Source: Legionella steigerwaltii (GTDB lineage: Bacteria; Pseudomonadota; Gammaproteobacteria; Legionellales; Legionellaceae). Taken from it: a stretch of 64,000 nucleotides of DNA. Shown piece by piece: positions 19,898 to 29,970 of this stretch (within the stretch, counting starts at the first letter, position 1; each line of letters begins with the position of its first letter). A program made the position numbers and the translations under genes. Below the pieces are notes generated by a model. That model did not search any database and was not told the DNA's origin. It was given only the letters and a program-made list of their open reading frames with translations. The stretch spans positions 1-64,000 of the forward strand of contig NZ_LNYZ01000005.1 in NCBI RefSeq assembly GCF_001468065.1, in the 5' to 3' direction.

Positions 19898-20997
19898 ATT
19901 TTCATGGGCATAATAATATATTGATAATTATCATCATCTAATGACTCAATTAAAATACTGCTGTCCGTATTCGATAAGGATAAACGGATTTGTCCCTCCC
20001 CAAAGTGAGAAAGCACATCGAGTAAGTAGGTTGCATTCAAGCCAATTTTTAACTCATCTCCTTGAGTTTCAGCAATTAAAGATTCAACTGCTTCTTCCTG
20101 TTCGTTATTGTTAGCAATTAAAGTCAACATGCCCGGTTGTAGATGAAGCATAACTGCTCTAGATTTTTCATGAGCCAAAATAACAATGCGCGACAAAGAA
20201 CGTTTAAGCACAGAACAATCAATAACAATCTGCTTGTCTTGATTTTTAGGAATTGCTTTATTGTAAGGAGGAAAACGCGCCTCGATTAATTTCGATAAAA
20301 ACACAAACTGACGAGATACTAATTTAAAATGTGACTTACCCGCAGCTAATAAAACTTCTTCATCATCAATACTGGTCAGAAGCCGTAACAACTCTTGAAT
20401 CCCTTTTTTCGGCAGCAATAATTTCTTATCATTAGAATTGGAGCACTGATGACGACAAATAGCCATTCTATGCCCATCAGTAGCAACGGCAGAAATAAGA
20501 TTAGGTTCAAAATCAAGAAATAAGCCATTAAGGAAAACGCGTACATCTTGTTGCGCCATTGCAAAATGAGTCGATTGCAACAATTTAAGCAAAACCACGC
20601 GAGGAATAGTTAACTCTACTTCATTACATTCATCTTCACTAAGAGGATAACTATCAGCAGGTAAAGTCGCTAGCTTAAATGAGCTACGTCCTTGCTTAAT
20701 GGTTAAAAGGCCATTATTGACAATCACGTTAGGGCTGGCTTCGTCATCTAAAGAACGGATAATATCGATAAATTTTTTAGCAGGTACCGTAATACTTCCT
20801 GCCTGTTGTCCAGACTCGCAAGCAACTTGAGCAGAAATTTCAATCTCTAAATCAGTAGCAGTAATGTTCAATAAGCCATCCGTCAATTTAAAATAAAAAT
20901 TCGACAAAATAGCTAAAGATTGCTTTTTATCTACAGCACCAGCAACTGTAAGGATTGGGGCAAGCAAGTCCTCTTTTTTAATCGCGAATTCAAACAA
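19894..20997 (-). CDS. dnaN: DNA polymerase III beta sliding clamp
   Basis: Ring-shaped dimeric clamp that tethers replicative and repair polymerases. At 367 residues it has the normal length and three-fold domain architecture, beginning MFEFAIKKEDLLAPILTVAG and ending YIIMPMKI, the C-terminal MPM motif typical of beta clamps. It is second in the dnaA-dnaN-recF series. A 186-base gap containing a 77-base palindrome separates it from dnaA, so it may have its own promoter. Confidence 0.97.
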   Translation of the reverse strand: MFEFAIKKEDLLAPILTVAGAVDKKQSLAILSNFYFKLTDGLLNITATDLEIEISAQVACESGQQAGSITVPAKKFIDIIRSLDDEASPNVIVNNGLLTIKQGRSSFKLATLPADSYPLSEDECNEVELTIPRVVLLKLLQSTHFAMAQQDVRVFLNGLFLDFEPNLISAVATDGHRMAICRHQCSNSNDKKLLLPKKGIQELLRLLTSIDDEEVLLAAGKSHFKLVSRQFVFLSKLIEARFPPYNKAIPKNQDKQIVIDCSVLKRSLSRIVILAHEKSRAVMLHLQPGMLTLIANNNEQEEAVESLIAETQGDELKIGLNATYLLDVLSHFGEGQIRLSLSNTDSSILIESLDDDNYQYIIMPMKI

Positions 20998-21091
20998 GAT
21001 AGAACTCCATATTTACCTAAATAACGAAAAAAAATCGCTTCATCGACACCTCCCACAACTCACTTTTAAGTTAAGGAGCTGAACCTCATCA

Positions 21092-21168
21092 CTACGTCCC
21101 GCGACCTGTTCGTGGGATCAAGTGATATAACAGATTCCTGGATCCCGCGAACAAGTCGCGGGACGTAG
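21092..21168. repeat. palindromic element between dnaA and dnaN
   Basis: Arms CTACGTCCCGCGACCTGTTC.. and ..GAACAAGTCGCGGGACGTAG, 28 bases each with two mismatches, across a loop of about 21 bases. A third repeat family, seen once in the window. It could attenuate read-through from dnaA into dnaN. Confidence 0.8.
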
Positions 21169-21183
21169 GCAAGAGAATAGGTC

Positions 21184-22566
21184 TTAAGAAGACAAAATAC
21201 GCATTAAATTTTTATAATCTTCAGCAAAATCACTGTCATCCTGAATCAATTCCTTAACCTTTCTGCACGCATGAATAACCGTTGTATGATCACGACCACC
21301 AAAATGATCACCAATTTCAGGCAAGCTGTGATTGGTTAATTCCTTACTTAAAGCCATAGCCATCTGTCTAGGCCGAGCAATAGAGCGGCTGCGCCGCTTT
21401 GATAATATATCAGCCACTTTGACCTTGTAATACTCAGCTACCGTCTTTTGAATATTTTCGATCGTAACCAATTTATCCTGTAGCGCTAAAAGATCCCGTA
21501 AGGCTTCATGAACAAATTCAATAGTAATTGGTTTGCCTGTAAAATGAGCGTTCGCAATAACCCTGCGTAATGCACCTTCTAACTCTCTAACGTTAGAACG
21601 AATCCGTTTCGCAATAAAAAAGGCAACTTCATAAGGCAATTCTATATTTGACTGCTCTGCCTTACTGATTAAAATAGCAACTCGAGTTTCAAGCTCAGGC
21701 GGTTCAACCGCCACAGTTAATCCCCAGCCAAATCGGGATTTTAAACGTTCTTCCATCCCCTCAATTTCTTTAGGATAACGATCACTCGTTAAAATAATTT
21801 GCTGTTGCCCCTCTAATAAAGCATTAAAGGTATGGAAAAATTCTTCTTGAGACCGGTCTTTACCTGCAAAAAACTGTATGTCATCAATAAGCAATGCATT
21901 TAATGAACGATAAAAACGTTTAAATTCATTGATTGAATTGGTCTGAATAGCCTTCACCATATCCGCAACAAAACGCTCAGAATGAAGATAAAGAATTTTG
22001 GCATCAGGATTATTCTTTAGTATGGCATTACCAATTGCATGCATCAGATGTGTTTTTCCTAAACCCACGCCCCCATAAATGAATAATGGATTGTATGCAT
22101 CACCAGGCCGCTCCGCCACCTGCATAGACGCTGCTCGAGCCAGCTGGTTGGAATTACCTTCGACAAAGCTTTCAAAAACAAATTTTTTATTCAAGTGGCT
22201 GCTCTTATAATCAACCGCTTTTTTAGGTGCAGTCTTAACTTCTGTAGGGCTCGTTGGCACAGATGCTTTTACTTCAGATGAAAAAGAACCCGAAGAACTT
22301 GAATCAGAGTCGGTGCTGGAAACCTTGCTCCCGATTTCGATAGAAATTGATTTAATCTCATCACCACAAAATTGCTTTATCAATTCTTCGATTCGAGAAA
22401 AAAAATGTTTTTTTACCCAATCAACAACAAATCGATTCGGTGCAAATAAAATTAAACGTTGATCGTCTGTATGAGCCTGTAAAGGACGCAACCAGGTATT
22501 AAATTGTTGAGCAGAATATTCATCCTGTAACAGTCCTAAACATTTTTGCCAAACAGATGCTGACAC
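21184..22566 (-). CDS. dnaA: chromosomal replication initiator DnaA
   Basis: AAA+ initiator that binds DnaA boxes and opens oriC. The N-terminal domain begins [18 protein letters not shown]; a variable Ser-rich linker follows; the AAA+ domain has GGVGLGKTH and LLIDDIQF; the C-terminal helix-turn-helix has [15 protein letters not shown] choose the GTG at 22566, not the ATG at 22584: AGGAG stands seven bases before the GTG, no binding site precedes the ATG, and the GTG start matches how DnaA usually begins. This gives 460 residues. DnaA boxes lie directly upstream. Confidence 0.97.
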   Translation of the reverse strand: MSASVWQKCLGLLQDEYSAQQFNTWLRPLQAHTDDQRLILFAPNRFVVDWVKKHFFSRIEELIKQFCGDEIKSISIEIGSKVSSTDSDSSSSGSFSSEVKASVPTSPTEVKTAPKKAVDYKSSHLNKKFVFESFVEGNSNQLARAASMQVAERPGDAYNPLFIYGGVGLGKTHLMHAIGNAILKNNPDAKILYLHSERFVADMVKAIQTNSINEFKRFYRSLNALLIDDIQFFAGKDRSQEEFFHTFNALLEGQQQIILTSDRYPKEIEGMEERLKSRFGWGLTVAVEPPELETRVAILISKAEQSNIELPYEVAFFIAKRIRSNVRELEGALRRVIANAHFTGKPITIEFVHEALRDLLALQDKLVTIENIQKTVAEYYKVKVADILSKRRSRSIARPRQMAMALSKELTNHSLPEIGDHFGGRDHTTVIHACRKVKELIQDDSDFAEDYKNLMRILSS

Positions 22567-22615
22567 AACATAACTCCTCATCAAAGAAGGGTGGTAAAAA
22601 GAATATTAAAACTAA

Positions 22616-22796
22616 TTATCCACAGCATTTAAATATGCCACTGAAAGTACCTGGACAGCAAGATAATTAAGCATGAAAATTACTTCACATGAAGCAAAGA
22701 AAGAAACCTATTCAGTTCACTAAGGTGCTGCTGCAAGCAAATTATACTCAGGCTTGAGGATAAAGAAAAGTTATCCACAGAAAAAAGTGTGGATAT
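22616..22796. promoter_or_regulatory. DnaA boxes upstream of dnaA, candidate oriC or dnaA autoregulation
   Basis: Two perfect TTATCCACA boxes (22616-22624, 22771-22779) and one near-match on the other strand (ATATCCACA, 22788-22796) in the 380-base gap upstream of dnaA. The stretch is AT-rich. In related genomes this gap abuts rpmH and is oriC; here rpmH is 7 kb away. Whether origin function stays here needs experiment. The rest of the gap to 22945 shows no gene. Confidence 0.65.
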
Positions 22797-22945
22797 TTTT
22801 ATAACTCGAGTTCGAAAGAACTATTGTGAACTCGCTAAATAAACGATATCTCATAAATAAATAGGATTTATATGAAATCTCGTTTCAAAAGAATAATCAA
22901 GTTCGACGTGAAAAATACTTGAATTCGCATTGAAAAAAGGGATAT

Positions 22946-23950
22946 TCAAGAAGGACTATAAACATTTACTTCATCTTGTGCACTGCTGGAAAAAGATTGA
23001 TTCATATTAAAAAAAGATAAAAAAGTTAATTTAGGCTTCTTATCGCTTGCACGGTTAATAAAAGAATTGGGGAAAATGGGTTGCTTGATAGGTTCAAATG
23101 ATCTTTTTTCTTTACTTTGCTCTTTTAAGGACAAGAAGGGATAGCATAATCTTGTATTTAAATCACGTTCCATTGTTGCCTTGCTTAATTGACTATGCAT
23201 ATTTTTTATCGTTTGATTTAACTCATTCTTTTTAAAATCGTCACTCGATTGAATAATGGCTTCAGAAGCCATTATAATCCCACTAATTAATGCAACTGTT
23301 AAAATACCCCATCCTAATAAAGGAAATGCTGCAAAACTTGAAAACAGCCCCATACCTGTCAATAATCCTGAAACTCCAGCACTACACCCTGCTATAGGAC
23401 CAAAAGTACCTACAAAAGCAAAAAAAGAAGGAACTATCTTTTTGGATAAGGGAACAGAATGTTGCGATACATTATGAACAATATGCTCTAATATAACTTT
23501 ATTATTTGGGATAGCTTGCTTTAATTTATATTCTTCATAAAAAAGCGACAGAATTTGGCATAAAGGGGAATTAGGACTTTCGCGCGCTATTTTATTAAGG
23601 TCCATGATTAGTATTCTTGCAAATACTTCATTAAAATCTGCCGTACATTTTTCATACAGCGCGTAATTATCAATACTGCTTATATACTCCTGAATATCTG
23701 TTAATAATTTTTGTTGATTTTTATCTAATTGCGCTTGGAAAATTTCCTCATTCTTTTTCATTTCTTGATATGAAAAATAAAAAATAGGAATACCCACAGC
23801 AAAAAATAAAGAAATTGAAATAATCCCAAAAGTTAAAGAAAAAAAACTAGCGACAGCCCCACCGAGTACACTAAATACAATACCATACAATGGCCATGCA
23901 ACACCGGCTCCTGATCCAATAGCATTCAAAGCAGATTTGAGAAGTTTCAT
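22946..23950 (-). CDS. hypothetical multi-pass membrane protein
   Basis: A 334-residue protein with no recognised family. Hydrophobic helices lie at about residues 15-60 (a pair) and 175-240 (glycine-rich, probably two). A charged helical segment of about 100 residues, probably coiled coil (KKNEEIFQAQLDKNQQKL), lies between. The C-terminal tail is Ser/Asn-rich and soluble. Two hairpin-like membrane pairs with a cytosolic coil occur in some Legionella effectors that sit in host membranes, but this is only resemblance. It lies in the accessory block between dnaA and rpmH. Confidence 0.7.
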   Translation of the reverse strand: MKLLKSALNAIGSGAGVAWPLYGIVFSVLGGAVASFFSLTFGIISISLFFAVGIPIFYFSYQEMKKNEEIFQAQLDKNQQKLLTDIQEYISSIDNYALYEKCTADFNEVFARILIMDLNKIARESPNSPLCQILSLFYEEYKLKQAIPNNKVILEHIVHNVSQHSVPLSKKIVPSFFAFVGTFGPIAGCSAGVSGLLTGMGLFSSFAAFPLLGWGILTVALISGIIMASEAIIQSSDDFKKNELNQTIKNMHSQLSKATMERDLNTRLCYPFLSLKEQSKEKRSFEPIKQPIFPNSFINRASDKKPKLTFLSFFNMNQSFSSSAQDEVNVYSPS

Positions 23951-24044
23951 GAATGTCCCAATAATTTAGAATCATTAGGTAATGAAAACAGCTCAAATGA
24001 TTCATATTGTACTTTGTAAAGAACTTTATCTTAATTTGCAAATC

Positions 24045-25070
24045 CTACGATACTGTTAACGACCCATTGATTTGAATTGCCTTTTCCTGTTGAGCCTGAT
24101 TTATTTGCTCCCTATCCGATTTTGGATTTTGAATCACTGCAAAAAACGACGGAGCTCTGAACAGATTATAAAAACTCTTTAACACGAGAGCGTTTTTAAC
24201 TGTCACATCATTATCAGCACGATTTTGAGCTATGGAGGGAACTTTTTGTAGATATGAGTAGCGAACCCGAGCTTCCATATCCCCCTTTAAATCTTTTTCC
24301 CAACATGGATTTGCGGTAATTTGTCGGTCGCAACCCAACACAATTAAAGTTGATTTTTTAAGAATCTCGCCGGGATTTAAAACATATTTTTGCATTTGAT
24401 GAGATAATTTTTTTACTAGCTCTGGTTGTTTAAGCCAAAAAGCAGCAGTGAGTAAAGGGGAGTTTGCACCGTGAGCAAGCGTTACCCTAGGAACATGATA
24501 GCTGCTGGTACAAATAACTAGATTTGGCGAACGAGTTAAGTTGTAGGTTTTGCAAAAATGACTCCAGTACGTATCAAGAAATCGGCTCAAGCCAAGAACT
24601 TGCCCTAGAGTATTGTCAAACGGAATCGCATCAATAATAAATAGCTCAGCAGGATACCCATTGAACTCCCCTTTTGTTCTCAATATGTTCCTCAGTTCCT
24701 CATTTTGTCGCTGAACTCCATTGAAATAAACATAAACGGGTTTAGTAATACCCTTATTTCGATTGTTTTGCGTGCATTGCTTTGCAATATTAATTCCATA
24801 TTCCATTCGACGAACCGTGTCGGTCTCATCGTATTCATTTTCGCATAAAACGAACTTATCCGCTGCCACCTCTAAATAGCTACCTGAAAATCCACTGCGT
24901 CCGGAAAGAATCACCACCATATCCGTATCTTCTAATGACACATGTTGTGCATCAATCGCCTCAGCGAGCGCATATTCCGTTGTAAGCTCATTGGGATCAA
25001 TGGGAAACTCTTTTGTTGAGGCAGCGGGTTTTCCTAGCGCGCCCAAAATAGCTTTTGTAGATAGTCTCAT
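24045..25070 (-). CDS. DUF218/YdcF-like cytosolic protein
   Basis: A 341-residue protein with features of the DUF218 (YdcF/SanA/ElyC) fold: a beta strand ending VVILSGRSGFSGSYLE, a middle segment FDNTLGQVLGLSRFL, and LVICTSSYHVPRVTLAHG, which resembles the family's conserved TxxYHxxR segment. No signal peptide or membrane helix, unlike SanA or ElyC. The biochemical role is not settled in this family. The assignment is by motif pattern only. Divergent from the deacetylase-like gene, 198 bases apart. Confidence 0.65.
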   Translation of the reverse strand: MRLSTKAILGALGKPAASTKEFPIDPNELTTEYALAEAIDAQHVSLEDTDMVVILSGRSGFSGSYLEVAADKFVLCENEYDETDTVRRMEYGINIAKQCTQNNRNKGITKPVYVYFNGVQRQNEELRNILRTKGEFNGYPAELFIIDAIPFDNTLGQVLGLSRFLDTYWSHFCKTYNLTRSPNLVICTSSYHVPRVTLAHGANSPLLTAAFWLKQPELVKKLSHQMQKYVLNPGEILKKSTLIVLGCDRQITANPCWEKDLKGDMEARVRYSYLQKVPSIAQNRADNDVTVKNALVLKSFYNLFRAPSFFAVIQNPKSDREQINQAQQEKAIQINGSLTVS

Positions 25071-25268
25071 GTCTTGTATTTTTTAGTTTGTTTTGATAGA
25101 TGGAACTTTACCAGAATAGATGAACAGATTACATGTGATAACAACATATAATCAACGCCTTAAATTTCCCATTCGAAAAACCATTATTAAGCTTAAGAAA
25201 AGTAAAAATTGTGTTTAATTTCGGAACGATTTAAAATAGATAACCTTTTTAAACATTATTGATTATTA

Positions 25269-26213
25269 ATGAATTTTTTAAAAAATATCTTTTATATTGC
25301 GTTAATTTGCATTTCAACAACTTTATACTCTGAAAACATCACGATTACTGATTATCAACGAACCTATATACCTGTTTATACTAAAGATGGGACCCTTTCT
25401 ATTGCTCTGCGTACATTCAAAAAAAATAATGTTCCTTCATTTTTAATCGTTAATACAACTAACTTAGATACCCGTGTTGTACCAATCACCCAAATTTCTC
25501 TTACTGATGGAAAAAATAGTAACCGACTTGGTGATTATGCTCAGTGGCAAATTGCAAGTACAAATTATTATCAATTGCTGCAAAAATACTCGTCAAAACC
25601 CTATGTAATGGAAAACTACGGTTTAACGCATGCCAAAAGTAATGTTATAGGCAACATCTTAACTATAGATATGTGTCAGTCTTCTGTACCATTTGAAAAA
25701 GAATTTTTTGACCAATTAGCCAGTTTATCTAATAAAAAACCTATTCCTGTGGCTGTATCTATGTCAGGACTGTGGTTATTGATGCATCAAAACGAGTTTC
25801 AATACCTACTGGATCTGCAAGCAAAAAATCGATTAGCGATTACTTGGGTCAACCATTCCTTTAGTCATCCTTATTACGATGATTTGCCCTACGCAAATAA
25901 CTTTCTTTTATCAGAAATGATTAATGAAGAGAGTGAAATCCTGTTAACTGAAAAATATCTCCTAGAACAAAATCAGGTGCCTTCCATTTTCTTTAGATTC
26001 CCTGGTCTTATTTCCAATAAAAAATTAATTATGAAAATAAAGAAATATGGCTTGATACCATTAGGTGCTGATGCGTGGATAGCAAAACACCAACCCATTA
26101 CTCCAGGGGGGATAATATTAGTGCATGGTAATGGCAATGAACATGAGGGGATTACCGAATTAACTCCAAAACTAAAAAAGTTAGAATTCATTCCCATTAA
26201 TTCAAGTGTATAA
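25269..26213 (+). CDS. exported polysaccharide-deacetylase-like protein
   Basis: Residues 1-22 are a signal peptide (MNFLKNIFYIALICISTTLYS). The body resembles the NodB/CE4 fold: TIDMCQSS where TFDDG is expected, NHSFSHP fitting the metal-binding HxxxH motif, RFPG like the conserved RxPY/G, and IILVHG near the C terminus. The second Asp of motif 1 is missing (DM rather than DD), so activity or substrate may differ from standard enzymes. A protein of this class would act on envelope or environmental sugars in the periplasm. The start has a weak binding site; the upstream sequence is very AT-rich. Confidence 0.7.
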   Translation: MNFLKNIFYIALICISTTLYSENITITDYQRTYIPVYTKDGTLSIALRTFKKNNVPSFLIVNTTNLDTRVVPITQISLTDGKNSNRLGDYAQWQIASTNYYQLLQKYSSKPYVMENYGLTHAKSNVIGNILTIDMCQSSVPFEKEFFDQLASLSNKKPIPVAVSMSGLWLLMHQNEFQYLLDLQAKNRLAITWVNHSFSHPYYDDLPYANNFLLSEMINEESEILLTEKYLLEQNQVPSIFFRFPGLISNKKLIMKIKKYGLIPLGADAWIAKHQPITPGGIILVHGNGNEHEGITELTPKLKKLEFIPINSSV

Positions 26214-26254
26214 GGGGGCATACTAAAGACTTTCATGGATACTTTGACCAGTTT

Positions 26255-26452
26255 ATGGCATTTTTCTTTTATCTCCCTAATCTCTATGTGGCAGGGCTTA
26301 TTGCCAAAAACAAATCTCCATCTTTAAGTCTAACATATCAGTACATTGGTGGCAGTTTACTTGCTTGTGCTAATGCATTTGTTATTGTGAGTACTTATAC
26401 TTTTCTAACCCGTTCTTGGTGGCCTGCTATTGTAAAAGTATTAAGCGAATAA
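26255..26452 (+). CDS. small membrane protein or gene fragment
   Basis: A 65-residue hydrophobic frame (MAFFFYLPNLYVAGLIAKNK..., ending VKVLSE) with two probable membrane helices. The frame is open upstream of the ATG back through the previous stop and no binding site is evident. It may be a true small membrane protein or the remnant of a larger transporter. Both readings are weakly supported. Confidence 0.35.
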   Translation: MAFFFYLPNLYVAGLIAKNKSPSLSLTYQYIGGSLLACANAFVIVSTYTFLTRSWWPAIVKVLSE

Positions 26453-26475
26453 GGCTATTCCAAAATAAGGTAGGT

Positions 26476-26491
26476 CGGGCCAAGGCCCGAG
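26476..26491. repeat. short perfect palindrome
   Basis: TCGGGCCAAGGCCCGA, sharing the GGCCAAGGCC core of the element at 14439. It lies between convergent genes and may be a remnant of that family or a terminator stem. Confidence 0.5.
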
Positions 26492-26579
26492 CGCTTGTTG
26501 ATTAAACTTTTTAAACAGACCTAAGAAGACTTTATTAGTCTTAAATATTAAGAGAAAAACACGCTTCTCAGATAATTTT

Positions 26580-27554
26580 TCAACTGAATGAAAAATTTTT
26601 ATCCGCAGTCAAATTATATTTTTTTTCCCTGGCATTTTCTTTTTCCTGAAAAAAATGATGATGCAATTTTTTTTCAAACTGGCTTTTCAAAAAAGAGTGT
26701 ATGCTTGAAAAGAATGCTTCTGGAACATCAGACTCCATGGAATGATCTGCATTGGGAAACACGATAAATTGATTATCAGGTATCCTGCTCGCCATGAATT
26801 CGGAATGTCTTTTATCAGTAATCCAGTCTTCTTCACCGACCAGAATGAGCGTTTTGCATGCTATTTCATGCAAGCGATCCTCATAATTAAATGTTCGTAA
26901 AAATCCGCCAAATCCCTGATTCAAAGGTTCATGCGCAAAAATATAATCCGGAGCGGGTCGACTTACCGGAAGATTATGTCTTTTTTTCCAGGAATACATG
27001 GAATCCATGACATCAAAAAAATGATCCAGCTCTTCATCGCTTTTAAAATTCCCTTCCCATAATAGCTCACAGGCTTTTTGTTGAGCCAGGGAACCTCTTT
27101 TTTCAACATTTAGACGCGCTGACTCAAGATTTCTGAAACTTGGGGAACCTGCTGCCAAAACTAGGCTGGAAACATGTCCCGGATAAGCCAGGGTATATCC
27201 TAAGGCACACATTGCTCCATAAGATTTACCCAATAAAACTATTTTTTCTAAATCGAGATGTTTACGAATCTCTTCAATATCCTGAATGTAATTGTCCATG
27301 GTATATGATGAGGGCTCCTGTTTATCGCTTAATCCACATCCTCTGGGATCAATAAATACCATATTGCCTGTAGTACAGAGGCATTCATAATCCTTATAAT
27401 GAGAATGGTTGGCACCAGGGCCGCCAGGAAGCATAAAAACGTAAGGCATTTTGTCGAGATTTTCCTCCTTTTCACAGACTATCCGTATGTGCAATCTAGT
27501 TTCTGGTGCATTATCGCGTGTAGGGATATCAATAAATAACTCCTTAACCCACAT
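26580..27554 (-). CDS. alpha/beta hydrolase, proline iminopeptidase-like
   Basis: A 324-residue alpha/beta-fold enzyme of the S33 group. It has the oxyanion-loop LPGGPGANHSH, the nucleophile elbow GKSYGA (Ser near residue 111), an acid in VGEEDWIT and the catalytic His in NADHSME. The GGPG motif and the lid insertion of about 80 residues match proline iminopeptidases that release N-terminal proline, but esterases share this pattern. No signal peptide, so cytoplasmic. The C terminus has a basic tail rich in Lys and Phe that is not part of the fold. Confidence 0.85.
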   Translation of the reverse strand: MWVKELFIDIPTRDNAPETRLHIRIVCEKEENLDKMPYVFMLPGGPGANHSHYKDYECLCTTGNMVFIDPRGCGLSDKQEPSSYTMDNYIQDIEEIRKHLDLEKIVLLGKSYGAMCALGYTLAYPGHVSSLVLAAGSPSFRNLESARLNVEKRGSLAQQKACELLWEGNFKSDEELDHFFDVMDSMYSWKKRHNLPVSRPAPDYIFAHEPLNQGFGGFLRTFNYEDRLHEIACKTLILVGEEDWITDKRHSEFMASRIPDNQFIVFPNADHSMESDVPEAFFSSIHSFLKSQFEKKLHHHFFQEKENAREKKYNLTADKNFSFS

Positions 27555-27649
27555 GTATTTCTCCTAATTCAAAAATAAATTTCTTACATTTCCTCAGCTT
27601 TCAGTGCAAGAGTTTCTTAATTTCTGCCTTTGCATTCAGCCAATTCATT

Positions 27650-27682
27650 GGTAACACCTTTTGCTCCTGGAGTAGTGTTACC
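27650..27682. terminator. possible hairpin between the carbonic anhydrase and hydrolase genes
   Basis: GGTAACAC and GTGTTACC pair across 17 bases. No T run follows on the minus strand, so termination is uncertain; it might be an operator. Confidence 0.3.
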
Positions 27683-27746
27683 AGTCTACCTAGTTTGAAC
27701 CGTAAGGGGAGAATTTACCACATATCTTCCTTAACTTGACGAAATC

Positions 27747-29441
27747 TCATAGCTGAAAAATGGTTTTTGCAAGTTCAATTTTTTGCGCAGACAGCTCTTG
27801 TGGTTTTGGCATGGTAATAAAATGCCTCATCATTTGGCCACTGAATTTATGATAGCCAGGAGAGGCCATTACATATTTTTGTAAATCCCTAATATCAGGT
27901 AATTTTACTTCTAACCCTTTCTCAATCAGCGAAATTATCCGTTCATCCGTATGATGAGGACATAACCCACCAAATTCTGCTTTAATCCTTGAGGTTATGG
28001 GCGCTTTAATTTGGTCCCAAATGACCGAGATTCCTTTAAATCGAATGTAATTCAATACTGGCATTACCCTTCTACAATCATCTGCGGTTTGTGGTGAGGC
28101 TAAATTTTTTAGATAGTTCATAGCCTCTTCTTCAACAATAGTACGCATTTTAGTGAGTACTTCATCGCTGAGGAGTATCTCTGTTACTGCATCATTAAAA
28201 GAGATAAAATCTTTTTTTTCCTGGCTATAAATCAAAATCTCTCCTGACTCAAAATCATAAAACCAGGCATGCAGCTGAAGCTGCTTATTAGAGAGCTTCC
28301 TAATGACTGCTGGGTGTGTTTGCAAATTTTCTATTTGCAGCAGAATATTCTCTTTAGTAGTGCAAACCAAAGAATGTTCCGTGTACTCAGGAAATTTTCT
28401 TTTAAGCCTTTCTAAGGTGGGTTTTGCATAAATTAACCATGAAGCAACAGCGGGTAATTCTTTCTCCAGATCAGGATCCATTAGTCCTTTCATTGCACCA
28501 CAATGGGAGTGACCACATACAATTATGTCTTGTACTCCCAATACATCTACCGCATATTCCACTGCAGCTGCTTCTCCAGAGGGTATAGAAGTATAAAATG
28601 GCACAAGATTACCTACATTGCGGGTAACGAATAGCTCACCAGGATCTGTATCCGTGATTAAAGAGGGAATCACACGCGAATCAGAACAAGAAAATAAAAG
28701 CGCTTTAGGATGCTGCCCTTGTGCTAAGGATTGAAATAATTCCTTCTTTTTTGGAAAATCATTTTTTCTAAAATGAAGCACCCCATCTAATAATTTGCTC
28801 GTCAGTAAAGCTTTGCTAGGTACTAAAGAGTGGTTCAATTGTTCAATAGGCAAAAATTGGCTTGTTGATTGATCATGGGCTAGTATTCTGCCCGTTTCAA
28901 ACTCGTAAATCCAACCATGGATGCTTAGTTTATCTGTTTCAAGCTGCTCAATTACTGCAGGATGTGTTTTTAAATTTTTAATTTGTGTCAGGACATTTTT
29001 CTCTGTAGTACATTCTAAAGAATGATTGTGTAAGTCATCCTGTACGTTTAGCATGGATTTTGTTTCTGCTAACCAGGCAGCAACAGCAGGCAAGGTTTCT
29101 TCAAGATGAGGAGTATGCAAGCCATTCATGGCGCCACAACGTGAATGACCACATACTACTATTTCTTGTACCCCAAGTACTTTTACAGCAAATTCAATAG
29201 CTGCAGCTGTACTTGAAGGATCTGAAGAATACGGGTTAATGATATTACCCACGTTACGTGTAATAAATATATCTCCAGGCCCTGTATGAGTAACAAGAGC
29301 TGGAATTATTCGTGAATCGGAACAAGCAAAGAGAAGAGTCGCAGGACGTTGGCCATTTGCCAAAGTTGCGAATAATTCTTTACGTTTTTTATATTCTTGA
29401 GTTTGAAAACGCTGTATTCCTTCCATTAGCTTTAGATACAT
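27747..29441 (-). CDS. tandem beta-carbonic anhydrase (two fused domains)
   Basis: Two complete beta-class carbonic anhydrase domains in one 564-residue chain. Each has the zinc ligands in CSDSR and HSxCGAM: ACSDSRIIP...CGHSRCGAM in the first half and SCSDSRVIP...CGHSHCGAM in the second. They would hydrate CO2 to bicarbonate. About 140 further C-terminal residues (from DEVLTKMRTIVEEEA) match nothing I recognise. No signal peptide. I start at the ATG at 29441, preceded by GGTGGA, rather than 29 codons earlier. Beta-enzymes are obligate dimers, so the fusion probably makes an intramolecular pair. Confidence 0.9.
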   Translation of the reverse strand: MYLKLMEGIQRFQTQEYKKRKELFATLANGQRPATLLFACSDSRIIPALVTHTGPGDIFITRNVGNIINPYSSDPSSTAAAIEFAVKVLGVQEIVVCGHSRCGAMNGLHTPHLEETLPAVAAWLAETKSMLNVQDDLHNHSLECTTEKNVLTQIKNLKTHPAVIEQLETDKLSIHGWIYEFETGRILAHDQSTSQFLPIEQLNHSLVPSKALLTSKLLDGVLHFRKNDFPKKKELFQSLAQGQHPKALLFSCSDSRVIPSLITDTDPGELFVTRNVGNLVPFYTSIPSGEAAAVEYAVDVLGVQDIIVCGHSHCGAMKGLMDPDLEKELPAVASWLIYAKPTLERLKRKFPEYTEHSLVCTTKENILLQIENLQTHPAVIRKLSNKQLQLHAWFYDFESGEILIYSQEKKDFISFNDAVTEILLSDEVLTKMRTIVEEEAMNYLKNLASPQTADDCRRVMPVLNYIRFKGISVIWDQIKAPITSRIKAEFGGLCPHHTDERIISLIEKGLEVKLPDIRDLQKYVMASPGYHKFSGQMMRHFITMPKPQELSAQKIELAKTIFQL

Positions 29442-29529
29442 AGTTCCACCCTGAACAATATTAATAACCTTAAAGTATATAACCCAATTTAGGTTTCGTT
29501 TCAAAAGGAAGATGGATGTAAATGCCATT

Positions 29530-29941
29530 TTTTATAGAGACATTCTATACGTGTAATTGGTTTCCAATACTCTTTATTCTTGAAAAAGAACCAGATCTTG
29601 CCTAATCACCCCTTAATAAATGATAAAAATAAAATCACCTTGCATCAAGTTAGCTATGAATAAACCCGATCGAATAACGGGAATAAGATGATAATAAAAC
29701 AATGAATAAATCAAAAAATAAAAATACCTACAAATAGGTCACAGGCTTTAAAAGAGCTTACAAACAAGATTTATTTTAAGTTAAGATATTGATTATTATA
29801 AAAATAATAAAGTTATCAACAAGAGATAAAATACATAATAATAAAATAAAATTTAAAAAATAAATTTAATAAAGTTATTAACAGCCAGCATATTTCAAAT
29901 TAAAAAAAGGAACGTATACAAAAAATAATCAAATGCTAAAA
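29530..29941. other. very AT-rich region upstream of rpmH with DnaA-box-like sites
   Basis: About 400 bases without a gene, extremely AT-rich from 29760 to 29930. It contains TTATCAACA (29813-29821) and TTATTAACA (29875-29883), each one or two changes from a DnaA box. It may be an unwinding element or the rpmH half of an ancestral dnaA-rpmH origin. Confidence 0.4.
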
Positions 29942-29970
29942 TTGACAGTAGAAAAAAAGTTCTCTATCAT
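29942..29970 (+). promoter_or_regulatory. sigma-70 promoter of the rpmH operon
   Basis: TTGACA (29942-29947), a 17-base spacer, then TATCAT (29965-29970), 33 bases before the rpmH start codon. A near-consensus promoter as expected for a highly expressed ribosomal gene. Confidence 0.75.

Noticed and set aside
22567-22584. ATG start of dnaA
   Set aside because: No ribosome site precedes it, while AGGAG precedes the GTG at 22566, which also gives the usual N terminus.
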